A stretch of 54,708 nucleotides of DNA from Eubacteriales bacterium (lineage in GTDB: Bacteria; Bacillota; Clostridia; Christensenellales; CAG-138): contig JAJFTZ010000121.1 of the NCBI GenBank assembly GCA_021372675.1, forward strand, positions 1 to 54,708, read 5' to 3'. The notes below the pieces were generated by a model. It worked only from the letters and a program-made list of their open reading frames with translations. It was not told the DNA's origin and ran no database searches. Shown one piece after another: positions 1 to 7,592 of this stretch. The position numbers and the translations under genes are program-made. The number at the start of each line of letters is the position of its first letter. The stretch's first letter is position 1.

Positions 1-562
1 AGAGCTTAACGGTGCGGTGCGCGTCGAAAAAGTCCTTCTGCTTGAAGTTCATCAGGTCGTGAAACATGGTGCCGTTCTTCATGTTGTGACCGTAGATGAT
101 GATGTGGCGCTGCTGGTAGCTTTCCGCGTTTCGAAAATCCATGAAGATGGCGCCGTATTTGCTTTTTTTCTTTTCTACGTCATGCCCGAGATAGTAGCTG
201 TTGTCCGTGCCGCGAACCACCGGGTAATCGATGACCGTATCGCCGACGGTGATCCAGCCGATTACGTCGGGGTTTTTCGCCTTGGCCTCGTCGTAGGACG
301 CGTGCGAGGGAAGCTCCTCGTTGGGGTCGGCTACGCCGTTGAGCTCCTCGGGGGCGTACTCATCCTCAGGGGGGTCGGCGTTGAGATTATCCCCGGAAGC
401 GGGCGGCGGCGTGGCCGCCGGCGGCGCGGGCGAAGGAGACGGCGCAGGATCGACGGACGCGGACGGCGACGGCTCTATTTCCACGACCGGCGCAGGCTTA
501 CAGCCGGCAACCGCCAAAAAGCACAGCGCAAGCAAAATGGATAGGCTTTTCTTAAGTGTCAC
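1..562 (-). CDS. srtB: Class B sortase-like lipoprotein, 3' end outside window
   Basis: A sortase-family transpeptidase would attach a surface protein to peptidoglycan or polymerise a pilin outside the membrane. The 187 visible codons read as a lipoprotein signal peptide with lipobox LAVAGC (Cys21), a Pro/Ser/Ala linker to about residue 60, and then the start of a class B sortase domain: NPDVIGW, IDYPVV, GAIFMDFRN, and IIIYGHNMKNGTMF with the catalytic His at about 159. The catalytic Cys and Arg lie beyond the window edge. The start is GTG, five bases after AGGAGGG. Class B sortases usually have a plain transmembrane anchor, so the lipobox is unusual. The gene diverges from the mreB-family gene. 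The domain call is firm; the substrate is unknown. Confidence 0.85.
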   Translation of the reverse strand, partial: MTLKKSLSILLALCFLAVAGCKPAPVVEIEPSPSASVDPAPSPSPAPPAATPPPASGDNLNADPPEDEYAPEELNGVADPNEELPSHASYDEAKAKNPDVIGWITVGDTVIDYPVVRGTDNSYYLGHDVEKKKSKYGAIFMDFRNAESYQQRHIIIYGHNMKNGTMFHDLMNFKQKDFFDAHRTVKL

Positions 563-604
563 AGCCGCCCTCCTTTCCTCCCGCCAAGGCGGGTTGCTGT
601 ATGG

Positions 605-633
605 ATTATAGCCTAATCCGCTTCCAATCTCAA
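605..633 (-). promoter_or_regulatory. Sigma-A-like promoter of the sortase gene
   Basis: On the minus strand, TTGAGA is followed by a 17-base spacer and a perfect TATAAT. The predicted start is near 598. The short leader contains a 6-bp hairpin (580-593) just before the Shine-Dalgarno sequence. Confidence 0.7.
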
Positions 634-691
634 GCGAATACGCGCCATCCGCGTTTATTTTATAAAAAGTTCAATATTTCCCCGCGCGCAC

Positions 692-720
692 TTGTCCGCA
701 TTATGATAAAATGTTAGAAT
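692..720 (+). promoter_or_regulatory. Sigma-A-like promoter of the mreB-family gene
   Basis: TTGTCC, a 17-base spacer and TAGAAT. The predicted start is near 727, which leaves a leader of about 80 bases containing two small hairpins (GCGTG/CACGC near 728-743 and GGGGC/GCTCC near 766-778). Confidence 0.6.
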
Positions 721-806
721 AGTTGAGCGTGTAGCTTCACGCTTAAGTAAGCGTCATCCTCCTTTTGGGGCTTCGCTCCGAAATGTTTACGAAGGGATAA
801 CATCGT

Positions 807-1850
807 ATGGGTCTATTCGAGTTCAACGACGTCGGCATCGACCTCGGCACCGCCAGCGTGCTCGTTTATGTCAAGGGTAAGGGCATCGTGCTGCGCGAGC
901 CCTCCGTGGTCGCCATCGAAAAAGTGACGGGCCGCATCCTTGCCATCGGCGAGGAGGCGCGCAGGATGCTCGGCCGTACCCCCGGCAGCATCGTGGCCAT
1001 GCGCCCGCTTCGCGACGGCGTCATCTCCAATTACGACGTGACCGAGCGCCTTTTACGCCATTTCCTCAAAAAAGTGGTGGGCACGCATATCTTCTTCAAG
1101 CCCCGCGTGGTCGTATGCGTCCCCTCGGGCGTAACGGAGGTTGAAAAGCGTTCCGTGATCGACGCGACCGAGGAAGCCGGCGCGCGCCATACCTACCTCA
1201 TCGAGGAACCCCTCGCGGCCGCCATCGGCGCGGGCATCGACATCAGCCAGCCGCGCGGCTCCATGATCGTGGACATCGGCGGCGGCACCACCGATATCGC
1301 CATCCTCTCTTTGAGCAACGCCGTTCTCTCGAGCTCCCTCAAGGTGGCGGGCGACCGCTTCGACGAGGCCATCGTGCGCTACATGCGCAAAAAGCATAAC
1401 CTCCTCATCGGCGAGCGCACCGCGGAGGAAATGAAGATACGCATCGGCTCCGCCTACCCCCGCAAGGAGCAGGTATTTATCGACGTGCGCGGCCGAAACC
1501 TCATTTCCGGCCTTCCGCAGGCCATCGTGGTGGGCTCCAACGAAATGATCGACGCGCTCGAGGAACCCTTACAGGCCATTTTGGAGAGCGTGCGCACCAT
1601 GTTCGAGCGTACTCCGCCCGAGCTCGCGAGCGACATCACCGAAAGCGGCATCTGCCTCACCGGCGGCGGCGGCCTGCTCTACGGCATCGATAAATTCATC
1701 GCCGATCAAACCAAGGTGCCCTGCTACATCGCGGAAGACCCCATCTCCTGCGTGGCCATAGGCACGGGCAAGGCGCTCGAGCATATCGATAAATACTCCA
1801 ACGGCGCCATCTACGACTATAAGCGCGGCGATTACCTCGATTATCAGTAA
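807..1850 (+). CDS. mreB: MreB/Mbl-family rod-shape actin homolog
   Basis: Cytoskeletal ATPase of the MreB/Mbl/MreBH family. It polymerises on the inner face of the membrane and directs lateral wall synthesis. At 347 aa it has the usual family length. The phosphate-1 loop (VGIDLGTASV, residues 9-18), EEPLAAAIG (133-141), the phosphate-2 loop DIGGGTTD (156-163) and the C-terminal adenosine-binding TGGGGLLYG are all present. A Tyr/Asp-rich tail follows residue 330. It stands alone, without mreC or mreD, so it is more likely an Mbl/MreBH paralog than the core mreBCD copy. Its own promoter and terminator flank it. The family is certain; the subtype is not. Confidence 0.93.
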   Translation: MGLFEFNDVGIDLGTASVLVYVKGKGIVLREPSVVAIEKVTGRILAIGEEARRMLGRTPGSIVAMRPLRDGVISNYDVTERLLRHFLKKVVGTHIFFKPRVVVCVPSGVTEVEKRSVIDATEEAGARHTYLIEEPLAAAIGAGIDISQPRGSMIVDIGGGTTDIAILSLSNAVLSSSLKVAGDRFDEAIVRYMRKKHNLLIGERTAEEMKIRIGSAYPRKEQVFIDVRGRNLISGLPQAIVVGSNEMIDALEEPLQAILESVRTMFERTPPELASDITESGICLTGGGGLLYGIDKFIADQTKVPCYIAEDPISCVAIGTGKALEHIDKYSNGAIYDYKRGDYLDYQ

Positions 1851-1872
1851 GCGCCTCTTCCGTAATGAAACG

Positions 1873-1911
1873 AATCCGGACGGAGATGTGTTCCGCCCGG
1901 ATTTTCTATTT
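1873..1911 (+). terminator. Intrinsic terminator after the mreB-family gene
   Basis: AATCCGGACGGA (1873-1884) pairs with TCCGCCCGGATT (1892-1903), with one internal mismatch, and is followed by a T-rich tract. Confidence 0.7.
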
Positions 1912-2172
1912 TGGGGGAACCGGCGCGGCAAAAGCAAGCCCTTGCCCTACACAGGCTTTAAGCAAATCCAAATAACGCCCCGTTCAGGCGCGCACCGCCG
2001 CGCCGTGTGACCGGGCTTCATGGAGCAATCCATATAAAATAAGTCGCATCTGACGACATGTGCGTCAGGTGCGACACCCTGCAGACGGACGAGCGGTGAG
2101 CGAGTTCGGCTGAAAGTCCGCCGCAGCGACCTCTCCCAAGCGGCGGAACGACACTTGGGCAAAAGCGGAACG
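1912..2172. other. Gene-free gap between mreB and guaD
   Basis: This completes a 322-base stretch without a credible gene. Besides the minus-strand terminator at 2030-2075, the part at 2076-2172 can fold (for example CCCAAG at 2138-2143 with CTTGGG at 2154-2159) but matches no RNA family I recognise. It would form the 3' untranslated part of the guanine deaminase mRNA. I see nothing in 1912-2029. Confidence 0.4.
2030..2075 (-). terminator. Intrinsic terminator of the guanine deaminase operon
   Basis: A 13-bp stem (2043-2055 with 2063-2075, one G-T pair) has a 7-base loop. On the minus strand it is followed by TTATTTTATA. Confidence 0.85.
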
Positions 2173-3435
2173 CTAGCGCAGCTCGCCTTCGCTGTACCTC
2201 GCGGCGATCGTATCGTCGGAGGAAAAATACATAAGCCGCTCCAGACGCTCCTCCAGCGTGAGCGGGCGCGTTTCGGGCAAGCGGGAATCGTCGAGCACGA
2301 GCGCGTGGAGCGCGTCGCCCGCCTGAAAGCCCGGCCCCGCGCCGAAATAGGCCTGCCCCGCGGAGGTGGCGAGGTAAAAAGCCTCCGCCACGGTAAGGAA
2401 GTCCTCCTTTTTATCGGAGAGAAGCCAGCGTATTTTGGAGGTGCGCACGGCCGACGTAGCCGAATCGCGCATGGATAAGAGCGCGCCGCCCGCAATATCG
2501 GTGCCGAGCACCACGTTTAGACCCTCCTCGAGCATCCGCCTTACCGGCGCGAAGCCGGAGGCGATGTTCATGTTGGAATCCGGGCAATGCGCCACGACGA
2601 CGCCCGCCTCCTTCATGGCGGCGCGCTCCCGCTCGCCGGAGTACACGCAATGCGCCATGATGGTGTTCTCGATCCACAACCCGTACTTTTCGTAGGTTTC
2701 GTAATAATATTCGCTGTCGGGATGCAGGGCCTTTACCCATTCCACCTCCTGCCGGTTCTCGGAAAGGTGCGACTGCACGCGGACCCCGTATTCCCTTTGC
2801 AGCTTTCCTAGGCCCGCCATAAGCTCGTTGGAGCACGAGGGGGTAAAGCGCGGCGTGAGGATGGGCGTTAGATGCTTGTAGCGCCCCTTGCACTCCTCGA
2901 GGAAGCGGCGCGTTTCGAGAAGCGATTCCTCCGTGGTCTCGCGGGTATCGTCGGAGCAGTTGCGGTCCATATTGACCTTGCCTACATAACCCGTTACGCC
3001 CGCGCGCTCAAGCTCCTCCATGAGCACATGCGTGCTTTCGCGATGCACGCTCGAATAGACCGCCACGCGCGTGGTGCCTTTTTTGATGAGGGCGTCGGCA
3101 AACATGCGGTACACGCGCCGCGCGTAGGCGGTATCGGCAAACCGCGCCTCGGTCTTGAAGGTATATTTGTTGAGCCATTCGATCAGCTCCAGGTCCATGC
3201 CCATGCCGAGCATGGCGAACTGCGGCGCGTGCAGGTGCATGTCGCAAAACGAGGGGATGATGAGCTTATCGCCGTAATCCTCCACCCGCACGCCGCGGTA
3301 TTCCCCGGGCAATACCTTAAATACGCCCTCGATCACGCCGTTTTTCGTAACGATATATCCGTTTTCGACGCATGTAAGCTCCGTTCGCTTCTGCGCGTAG
3401 ACTACGTTCCCCTTAAGTACCTGAATGCTTCGCAT
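2173..3435 (-). CDS. guaD: Guanine deaminase
   Basis: Amidohydrolase-superfamily zinc enzyme that deaminates guanine to xanthine and ammonia in the cytoplasm. The 420-aa protein has the metal-binding HLHAPQ motif (His67/His69) within PSFCDMHLHAPQ, the later metal/substrate motifs SHLSEN and AHCVY, and the metal Asp in GTDIAGG. All are typical of bacterial guanine deaminases. The start is the ATG 6 bases after AAAGGGGACA; a 12-codon upstream extension has no ribosome site. It is the last gene of the hydantoinase-mocA-guaD unit. Its product xanthine is the substrate of the divergently encoded molybdenum hydroxylase. A related deaminase such as SsnA is less likely because of the HAPQ motif. Confidence 0.88.
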   Translation of the reverse strand: MRSIQVLKGNVVYAQKRTELTCVENGYIVTKNGVIEGVFKVLPGEYRGVRVEDYGDKLIIPSFCDMHLHAPQFAMLGMGMDLELIEWLNKYTFKTEARFADTAYARRVYRMFADALIKKGTTRVAVYSSVHRESTHVLMEELERAGVTGYVGKVNMDRNCSDDTRETTEESLLETRRFLEECKGRYKHLTPILTPRFTPSCSNELMAGLGKLQREYGVRVQSHLSENRQEVEWVKALHPDSEYYYETYEKYGLWIENTIMAHCVYSGERERAAMKEAGVVVAHCPDSNMNIASGFAPVRRMLEEGLNVVLGTDIAGGALLSMRDSATSAVRTSKIRWLLSDKKEDFLTVAEAFYLATSAGQAYFGAGPGFQAGDALHALVLDDSRLPETRPLTLEERLERLMYFSSDDTIAARYSEGELR

Positions 3436-3529
3436 GTTGTGTCCCCTTTCCATCCGATGGCCGATCGGCATGACGCCGAAAAACTAAAATGCCGGCGCAC
3501 CCCGCAAGCTTACGCGACGGCGCGGAAAA

Positions 3530-4126
3530 TTATGCCCCGTTTTGTTCCTTTGTAAGCTCCTTGAGGCGCGTAAGCTCGGCGACGCTGTCCACGTCGTAAA
3601 GCTCCAGCTCGTCCTCAAGCTCAAAAAGAAGCAAATCCTCGGAGTGGTTCCTTATGACCTCGCTGCCGCCGCTGTCCTCGTAAAGCCCCCGAAGGTCCTC
3701 AAAAAAGCGCTTGGGGAAAATGGCCGGGTTGCCGCGCCGTGTGCCGTGCCCCATGGCCACGAGGTTATCGGGGTTCGCGCGGAAATACGCGATTTCCGCC
3801 TCCACGCTTTCCCGCCTGAGCTTGGGCTGGTCGGCCACGAGGAACATCAGCGCGTCCGCGTCTTTTAGCGCGTCCATGCCGAGGCGTATGGTGCGGCTGA
3901 TGCCGTCCTCGGGGCGGTCGTTCTCGATCGCCAGAAAGCCGCGGCTTTTCGCGAGCTCTATCACGCGCGGGTATTGCGTCACCACCGCAACCTTGTAAAA
4001 CTCCCCCTCGGGGATCACGCAAAGCGCGCGTTCCGCGAGCGTTTTTCCCTCGAACATGGCGTCGAGCTTGTTGACGCCGAAGCGGCTGCCGCTGCCCGCG
4101 GCCATCAGGATACAGCCTAGCTTCAT
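3530..4126 (-). CDS. mocA: MocA-like molybdenum cofactor nucleotidyltransferase
   Basis: A 198-aa GT-A-fold NTP transferase of the MocA/MobA-like group. Such enzymes add CMP to molybdopterin to make the dinucleotide cofactor used by xanthine-dehydrogenase-type enzymes. The N-terminal nucleotide loop is LMAAGSGSRFGVNKL (residues 7-21), with Lys20 in the expected position. MFLVADQP supplies the metal-binding Asp, and RRGNPAIFP is the conserved downstream motif. Its ATG overlaps the stop of the hydantoinase gene (ATGA), so the two are translationally coupled. The neighbouring xdh genes make maturation of that enzyme the natural role. CTP preference is inferred. Confidence 0.85.
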   Translation of the reverse strand: MKLGCILMAAGSGSRFGVNKLDAMFEGKTLAERALCVIPEGEFYKVAVVTQYPRVIELAKSRGFLAIENDRPEDGISRTIRLGMDALKDADALMFLVADQPKLRRESVEAEIAYFRANPDNLVAMGHGTRRGNPAIFPKRFFEDLRGLYEDSGGSEVIRNHSEDLLLFELEDELELYDVDSVAELTRLKELTKEQNGA

Positions 4127-5490
4127 ACCGTTTTTTGATACCTTTCCCGTGCGATGTATTTCCCCGCGCCGCTTCCCTTCAAAACGCCGTTCTCCACGAC
4201 GTGCCTGCCGTTCAGCAGCACGTCGCGCGCGCGGCCTCTCACCGCAAAGCCCGCGTACGGGGAGTTATCACAATGATGCGCATGATCGGTATCGGTTATG
4301 CGCCCCTGCGCGTTCGGATCCCAAACCACGATATCCGCCGCCATGCCGGGCCGTATTTCGCCGCGGTCGGGCATGCCGAAAAGGAGGGCGGCATTTTTCG
4401 ACAGGCTCTTCACCATCTGTTCGAGACTAAGCTTGCCGGTCAGCACGCCGTAGGTGTACATGAGCTGCGGCCGGTGCTGTACACCCGGCGCGCCGTTGGG
4501 TATTTTTGTAAAATCACCTTCCCCCATGGCCTTTTGCGCCATGGTGAAGGAGCAATGATCGGTGCCTACGGTTTGTATGGCGCCCGCCGAAAGCCCGCGC
4601 CAAAGCGCCTCGCGATCAGTCTCCTGCCTAAGCGGCGGGCTCATCACAAACTTGGCGCCGTCAAAATCTTTATACCGTTCGTCGGTGAGCAGAAGATACT
4701 GCGGGCAGGTTTCAAGGTAAACCTCCTGGCCGCGCGCTCTAGCGCGCTCCGCTTCAAAAAAGCCCTCGGCGGTGGAAAGGTGCACCACATACGCGGGCGT
4801 TTGCGCAAGCTCCGCGATGCGCAAAAACCGCGCCACGGCCTCCGCCTCCACGGCGGCGGGCCGGGAAAGCGGGTGGCCCTCGGGGCCCAAAATGCCGCGC
4901 GCCTTCACCTCGTCGCACATCCGAAGCAGCACATGCCAGTTCTCGCAGTGGGCGCCGATGAGCGCCCCGCGCTTTTTTGCCTCCTTGAGCGCGGCGTAGA
5001 TCTGTCCGTCGTCTACATAAAGGCCGTTATAGACCATGTACATTTTATAGGAAGTAACGCCCGCGGCGGTCATATCGTCCATCTCGGCGGCGGTCGCTTC
5101 ATCCCACCGCGCGATGGCCATGTGAAAGCCGTAGTTGCAGGAAGCGCCCCGCGCCTTTTTATGCCACATTTCGAGCGCGGCCTTGAGCGTGCCGTTTCTA
5201 TCCTGCGTGGCGAAATCGAGCACCGTGGTGGTGCCGCCCAACACCGCGGCCTTTGAGCCTGTATCGAAGTTATCGGCGGTGACCGCGCTGCCCGTATCGA
5301 GGTCGAAATGCGTGTGCGTATCGATGAAGCCGGGCATCACGTACATGCCCGAGGCGTCGATAAGTTCCGCGCCGTCCGGCACGGGCATCCCCTTTTGCAC
5401 GCTTTCGATGCGCCCGTTTTCCACGAGTACATCCGCCTCGAAGCGGGAATCGAAATTGATGACGGTGCCGTTTTGAAGAAGCGTTCGCAT
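4123..5490 (-). CDS. hydA: Dihydropyrimidinase / D-hydantoinase
   Basis: Cyclic-amidohydrolase family enzyme opening dihydropyrimidine or hydantoin rings. The 455-aa protein has the binuclear-metal HxH (His59/His61 in FIDTHTHFD), the carboxylated bridging Lys149 (TSYKMYM), His181 (AHCEN), VHLST and GTDHCSF, all where the family has them. The start chosen is the ATG 11 bases after GGAGGGGAG; 36 in-frame codons upstream are rejected because they cross the riboswitch terminator. It is the first gene behind the variant purine riboswitch. Hydantoinases of this kind often sit in purine/molybdenum-hydroxylase clusters, where the real substrate is not settled. Confidence 0.85.
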   Translation of the reverse strand: MRTLLQNGTVINFDSRFEADVLVENGRIESVQKGMPVPDGAELIDASGMYVMPGFIDTHTHFDLDTGSAVTADNFDTGSKAAVLGGTTTVLDFATQDRNGTLKAALEMWHKKARGASCNYGFHMAIARWDEATAAEMDDMTAAGVTSYKMYMVYNGLYVDDGQIYAALKEAKKRGALIGAHCENWHVLLRMCDEVKARGILGPEGHPLSRPAAVEAEAVARFLRIAELAQTPAYVVHLSTAEGFFEAERARARGQEVYLETCPQYLLLTDERYKDFDGAKFVMSPPLRQETDREALWRGLSAGAIQTVGTDHCSFTMAQKAMGEGDFTKIPNGAPGVQHRPQLMYTYGVLTGKLSLEQMVKSLSKNAALLFGMPDRGEIRPGMAADIVVWDPNAQGRITDTDHAHHCDNSPYAGFAVRGRARDVLLNGRHVVENGVLKGSGAGKYIARERYQKTV

Positions 5491-5543
5491 GGCGTAGTTA
5501 TCTCCCCTCCGGAAAAAGAAGTATGCCCTGTGCTTTTCTTGGC

Positions 5544-5652
5544 AAACAAAAAGCGCCCGCGCAGAATATGCCCCATCTGCGCCGGACACCCATAGCAAGA
5601 GCCGAAGGCGGCTCCGTAGAAACTCCCGCGCCGTTTCGCGGAATTATATGAG
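5544..5652 (-). ncRNA. Purine-type riboswitch (loop-contact-less variant) with intrinsic terminator
   Basis: RNA read on the minus strand. P1 pairs CTCATA (5652-5647) with TATGGG (5594-5589). P2 is CCGCG/CGCGG with loop AAACGG. P3 is GAGCCG/CGGCTC with loop CCTT. The core segments CATATAAT, GTTTCTAC (J2/3) and CTATG (J3/1) match the guanine/adenine riboswitch core. The bases equivalent to U22, U47, U51 and C74, which contact guanine in the xpt aptamer, are all retained. Position 73 is G instead of A. The conserved L2 and L3 sequences that form the kissing contact are absent. A 13-bp stem with one bulge (5589-5576 with 5565-5553) follows, then TTTTTGTTT: an intrinsic terminator touching the P1 3' strand. 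It lies between a promoter and a purine-catabolism operon. The ligand is probably guanine or a relative; direction of control is unresolved. Confidence 0.82.
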
Positions 5653-5669
5653 AACCTGCTTACGGCATT

Positions 5670-5698
5670 ATCTTACCATCCTCACGGTGTTTTTGCAA
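5670..5698 (-). promoter_or_regulatory. Sigma-A-like promoter of the riboswitch-hydA-mocA-guaD unit
   Basis: TTGCAA, a 17-base spacer and TAAGAT on the minus strand. Transcription would begin near 5663, about ten bases before the P1 stem of the aptamer, which is the usual geometry. Confidence 0.65.
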
Positions 5699-5741
5699 GC
5701 AACGGCGCGGCAAATTTCACCCTCTCTATACAATTTCCATA

Positions 5742-5770
5742 TTTCTTTGGCCATAAAAGTGTGCTATACT
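5742..5770 (+). promoter_or_regulatory. Possible promoter of the adenine deaminase-xdh unit
   Basis: TATACT (5765-5770) is a good -10 hexamer. The sequence 17 bases upstream (TTTCTT) is a poor -35. There is no riboswitch-like fold between here and the start codon at 5849. Confidence 0.4.
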
Positions 5771-5848
5771 GATTGAAATCAAAAAGTTAGTTTGCTTCAT
5801 ACAATTTTTGTAATGATTCGGCGATTTAGCGAATAAGGAGGGGAACGT

Positions 5849-7531
5849 TTGAAGCAGCACGAGCTGATCCAGGCGGCGCTTGAGGGCCGAGCGACCTATG
5901 CGATAAAAAACGCGCGCGTTGTAAACGTGTTTACCGGCGAGATACTCGAAGCCGACGTCGCCGTTTATGAGGATACCATAGTCGGCGTCGGGCGCTTCGA
6001 CGCCGAGCGGGAGTATGACGCAAAAGGCGCATACCTCTGCCCCGGCTTCATCGACTCGCACGTGCACATAGAATCCTCGATGGTGATCCCCCCATCCTAC
6101 GCGCGCGTCATCATGCCGCACGGCACCACGGGCATCATCGCCGACCCGCACGAAATCGCCAACGTGGCGGGCGTGGAGGGCGTGCGCGCCATGTACAAAT
6201 TCAGCGAGGGGCTTCCCCTGCGCGTCTATTTTATGATGCCCTCCTGCGTGCCCGCCACCAAGTTCGAGACCTCGGGCGCGGAGATCCTCGCGGAGGACAT
6301 GGCGGCTTTCTCCAAAAAAAGCCGCATCCTTGGCCTTGGTGAGGTGATGGATTATACGAGTACCATCCACGGCGACAAGGATATGCTCGATAAGATACGC
6401 CTGTTCGAAGGCCGCCCCATCGACGGGCATGCCCCGCTCGTATCCGGCCGTGAGCTCAACGCCTACCGCATCGCCGGCCCCTCCACCGACCATGAGTGCT
6501 CCAACTACGACGAGGTTTTAGAAAAGCTTCGCACGGGCATGCGCATCATGCTCCGGGTGGGCTCAGCCGCCAAGGGCATGGATGATATTTTCCGTAAGAT
6601 CGCGCAAAATAAGCTTCCCACCGAAAATATGACCTTCTGCACCGACGACAAGCACATCGAAAACATCCGCGCCGAGGGGCATATCAATTGCATCGCGCGG
6701 CTCGCCGTTTCCTGCGGCATAAGCCCCGTGGATGCGGTGAAGATGTCGTCCTACAACGCGGCGCGCATCTACGGCCTCAAGCGCGCGGGGGCGGTGGCGG
6801 TGGGCTACCGCGCCGACATGGTGCTTTTCAGGGACCTTGAAAGCTTCGAGGTCGTTCAGGTGTTTACGGGCGGCGAACCGTATGTGGATAGGGAATTCCC
6901 CTACCCGCCCATCCCCAAGGAGGTGTTCGGCAGCGTGCGCATGGCGCCGCTCACCGCCGACTCGTTCAAGCTCAAGACCGACACGGACGTGATGCCCGTG
7001 ATACGCATGGTGGAGGAGCAGCTCGTGACCGAGCTCGTCTACCGTAAGGCGCGCGTTGAAAACGGCGCGTTCAGGCCGGACGAAACCCTTACGAAGCTCG
7101 CGGTGATCGACCGCCATCACGCCACGGGCAGGATGGCGCTCGGCATCGTGGAGGGCCTAGGTATCGTGAACGGAGCTATCGCCTCCACCGTGGCGCACGA
7201 CTCGCACAACCTCGTGGTGGCGGGCGATAACGACGCCGACATGCTGATGGCCGCGGATTCCCTGCGCGACTGCGGCGGCGGCTACAGCGTGGTGAGCCGA
7301 GGCGTCGTCATCGCGCGGCTGCCGCTCCCCGTAGCGGGCCTTATGACCGACGCGCCCATCGACGGCGTGGTCGAGCGCCAGCGCGCGCTTCTCGACGCGG
7401 CGTACAGCCTCGGCGCGAAAAAAGGCAGCGACCCGCTCATCGCTCTTTCCTTCCTCGCCCTCCCGGTGATCCCCGAGGTGCGCCTGACCGACAAAGGCCT
7501 GTTCGACGTGGCGAAGATGAAATTCATCTGA
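5849..7531 (+). CDS. ade: Adenine deaminase
   Basis: Deaminates adenine to hypoxanthine. The 560-aa protein has the Ade/YfkN-type layout: an N-terminal amidohydrolase domain with the metal site HVHIESSM (His71/His73), the conserved DPHEIANV, and GHAPLVSG. A C-terminal adenine deaminase domain carries DRHHATGRMALG, VAHDSHNLVVAGDN, and LPLPVAGLM. The start is TTG, 5 bases after AAGGAGGGG, and there is no competing ATG. It leads a unit with xdhA, xdhB and xdhC (61 bases to xdhA), so its hypoxanthine can be oxidised by the next gene products. Confidence 0.93.
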   Translation: MKQHELIQAALEGRATYAIKNARVVNVFTGEILEADVAVYEDTIVGVGRFDAEREYDAKGAYLCPGFIDSHVHIESSMVIPPSYARVIMPHGTTGIIADPHEIANVAGVEGVRAMYKFSEGLPLRVYFMMPSCVPATKFETSGAEILAEDMAAFSKKSRILGLGEVMDYTSTIHGDKDMLDKIRLFEGRPIDGHAPLVSGRELNAYRIAGPSTDHECSNYDEVLEKLRTGMRIMLRVGSAAKGMDDIFRKIAQNKLPTENMTFCTDDKHIENIRAEGHINCIARLAVSCGISPVDAVKMSSYNAARIYGLKRAGAVAVGYRADMVLFRDLESFEVVQVFTGGEPYVDREFPYPPIPKEVFGSVRMAPLTADSFKLKTDTDVMPVIRMVEEQLVTELVYRKARVENGAFRPDETLTKLAVIDRHHATGRMALGIVEGLGIVNGAIASTVAHDSHNLVVAGDNDADMLMAADSLRDCGGGYSVVSRGVVIARLPLPVAGLMTDAPIDGVVERQRALLDAAYSLGAKKGSDPLIALSFLALPVIPEVRLTDKGLFDVAKMKFI

Positions 7532-7592
7532 GTTAAAAATAAGTAAGCAGAGTAACCATACAACCAACCACAAGCATCCGGAGGTAACCGAT

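Noticed and set aside
1947-2495. A 182-codon minus-strand frame overlapping the end of guaD.
   Set aside because: It runs through the terminator hairpin and is out of frame with the well-supported deaminase.
5771-5848. A second purine riboswitch in front of adenine deaminase.
   Set aside because: The 78-base leader is AT-rich and lacks the junction core motifs; only the minus-strand leader has them.
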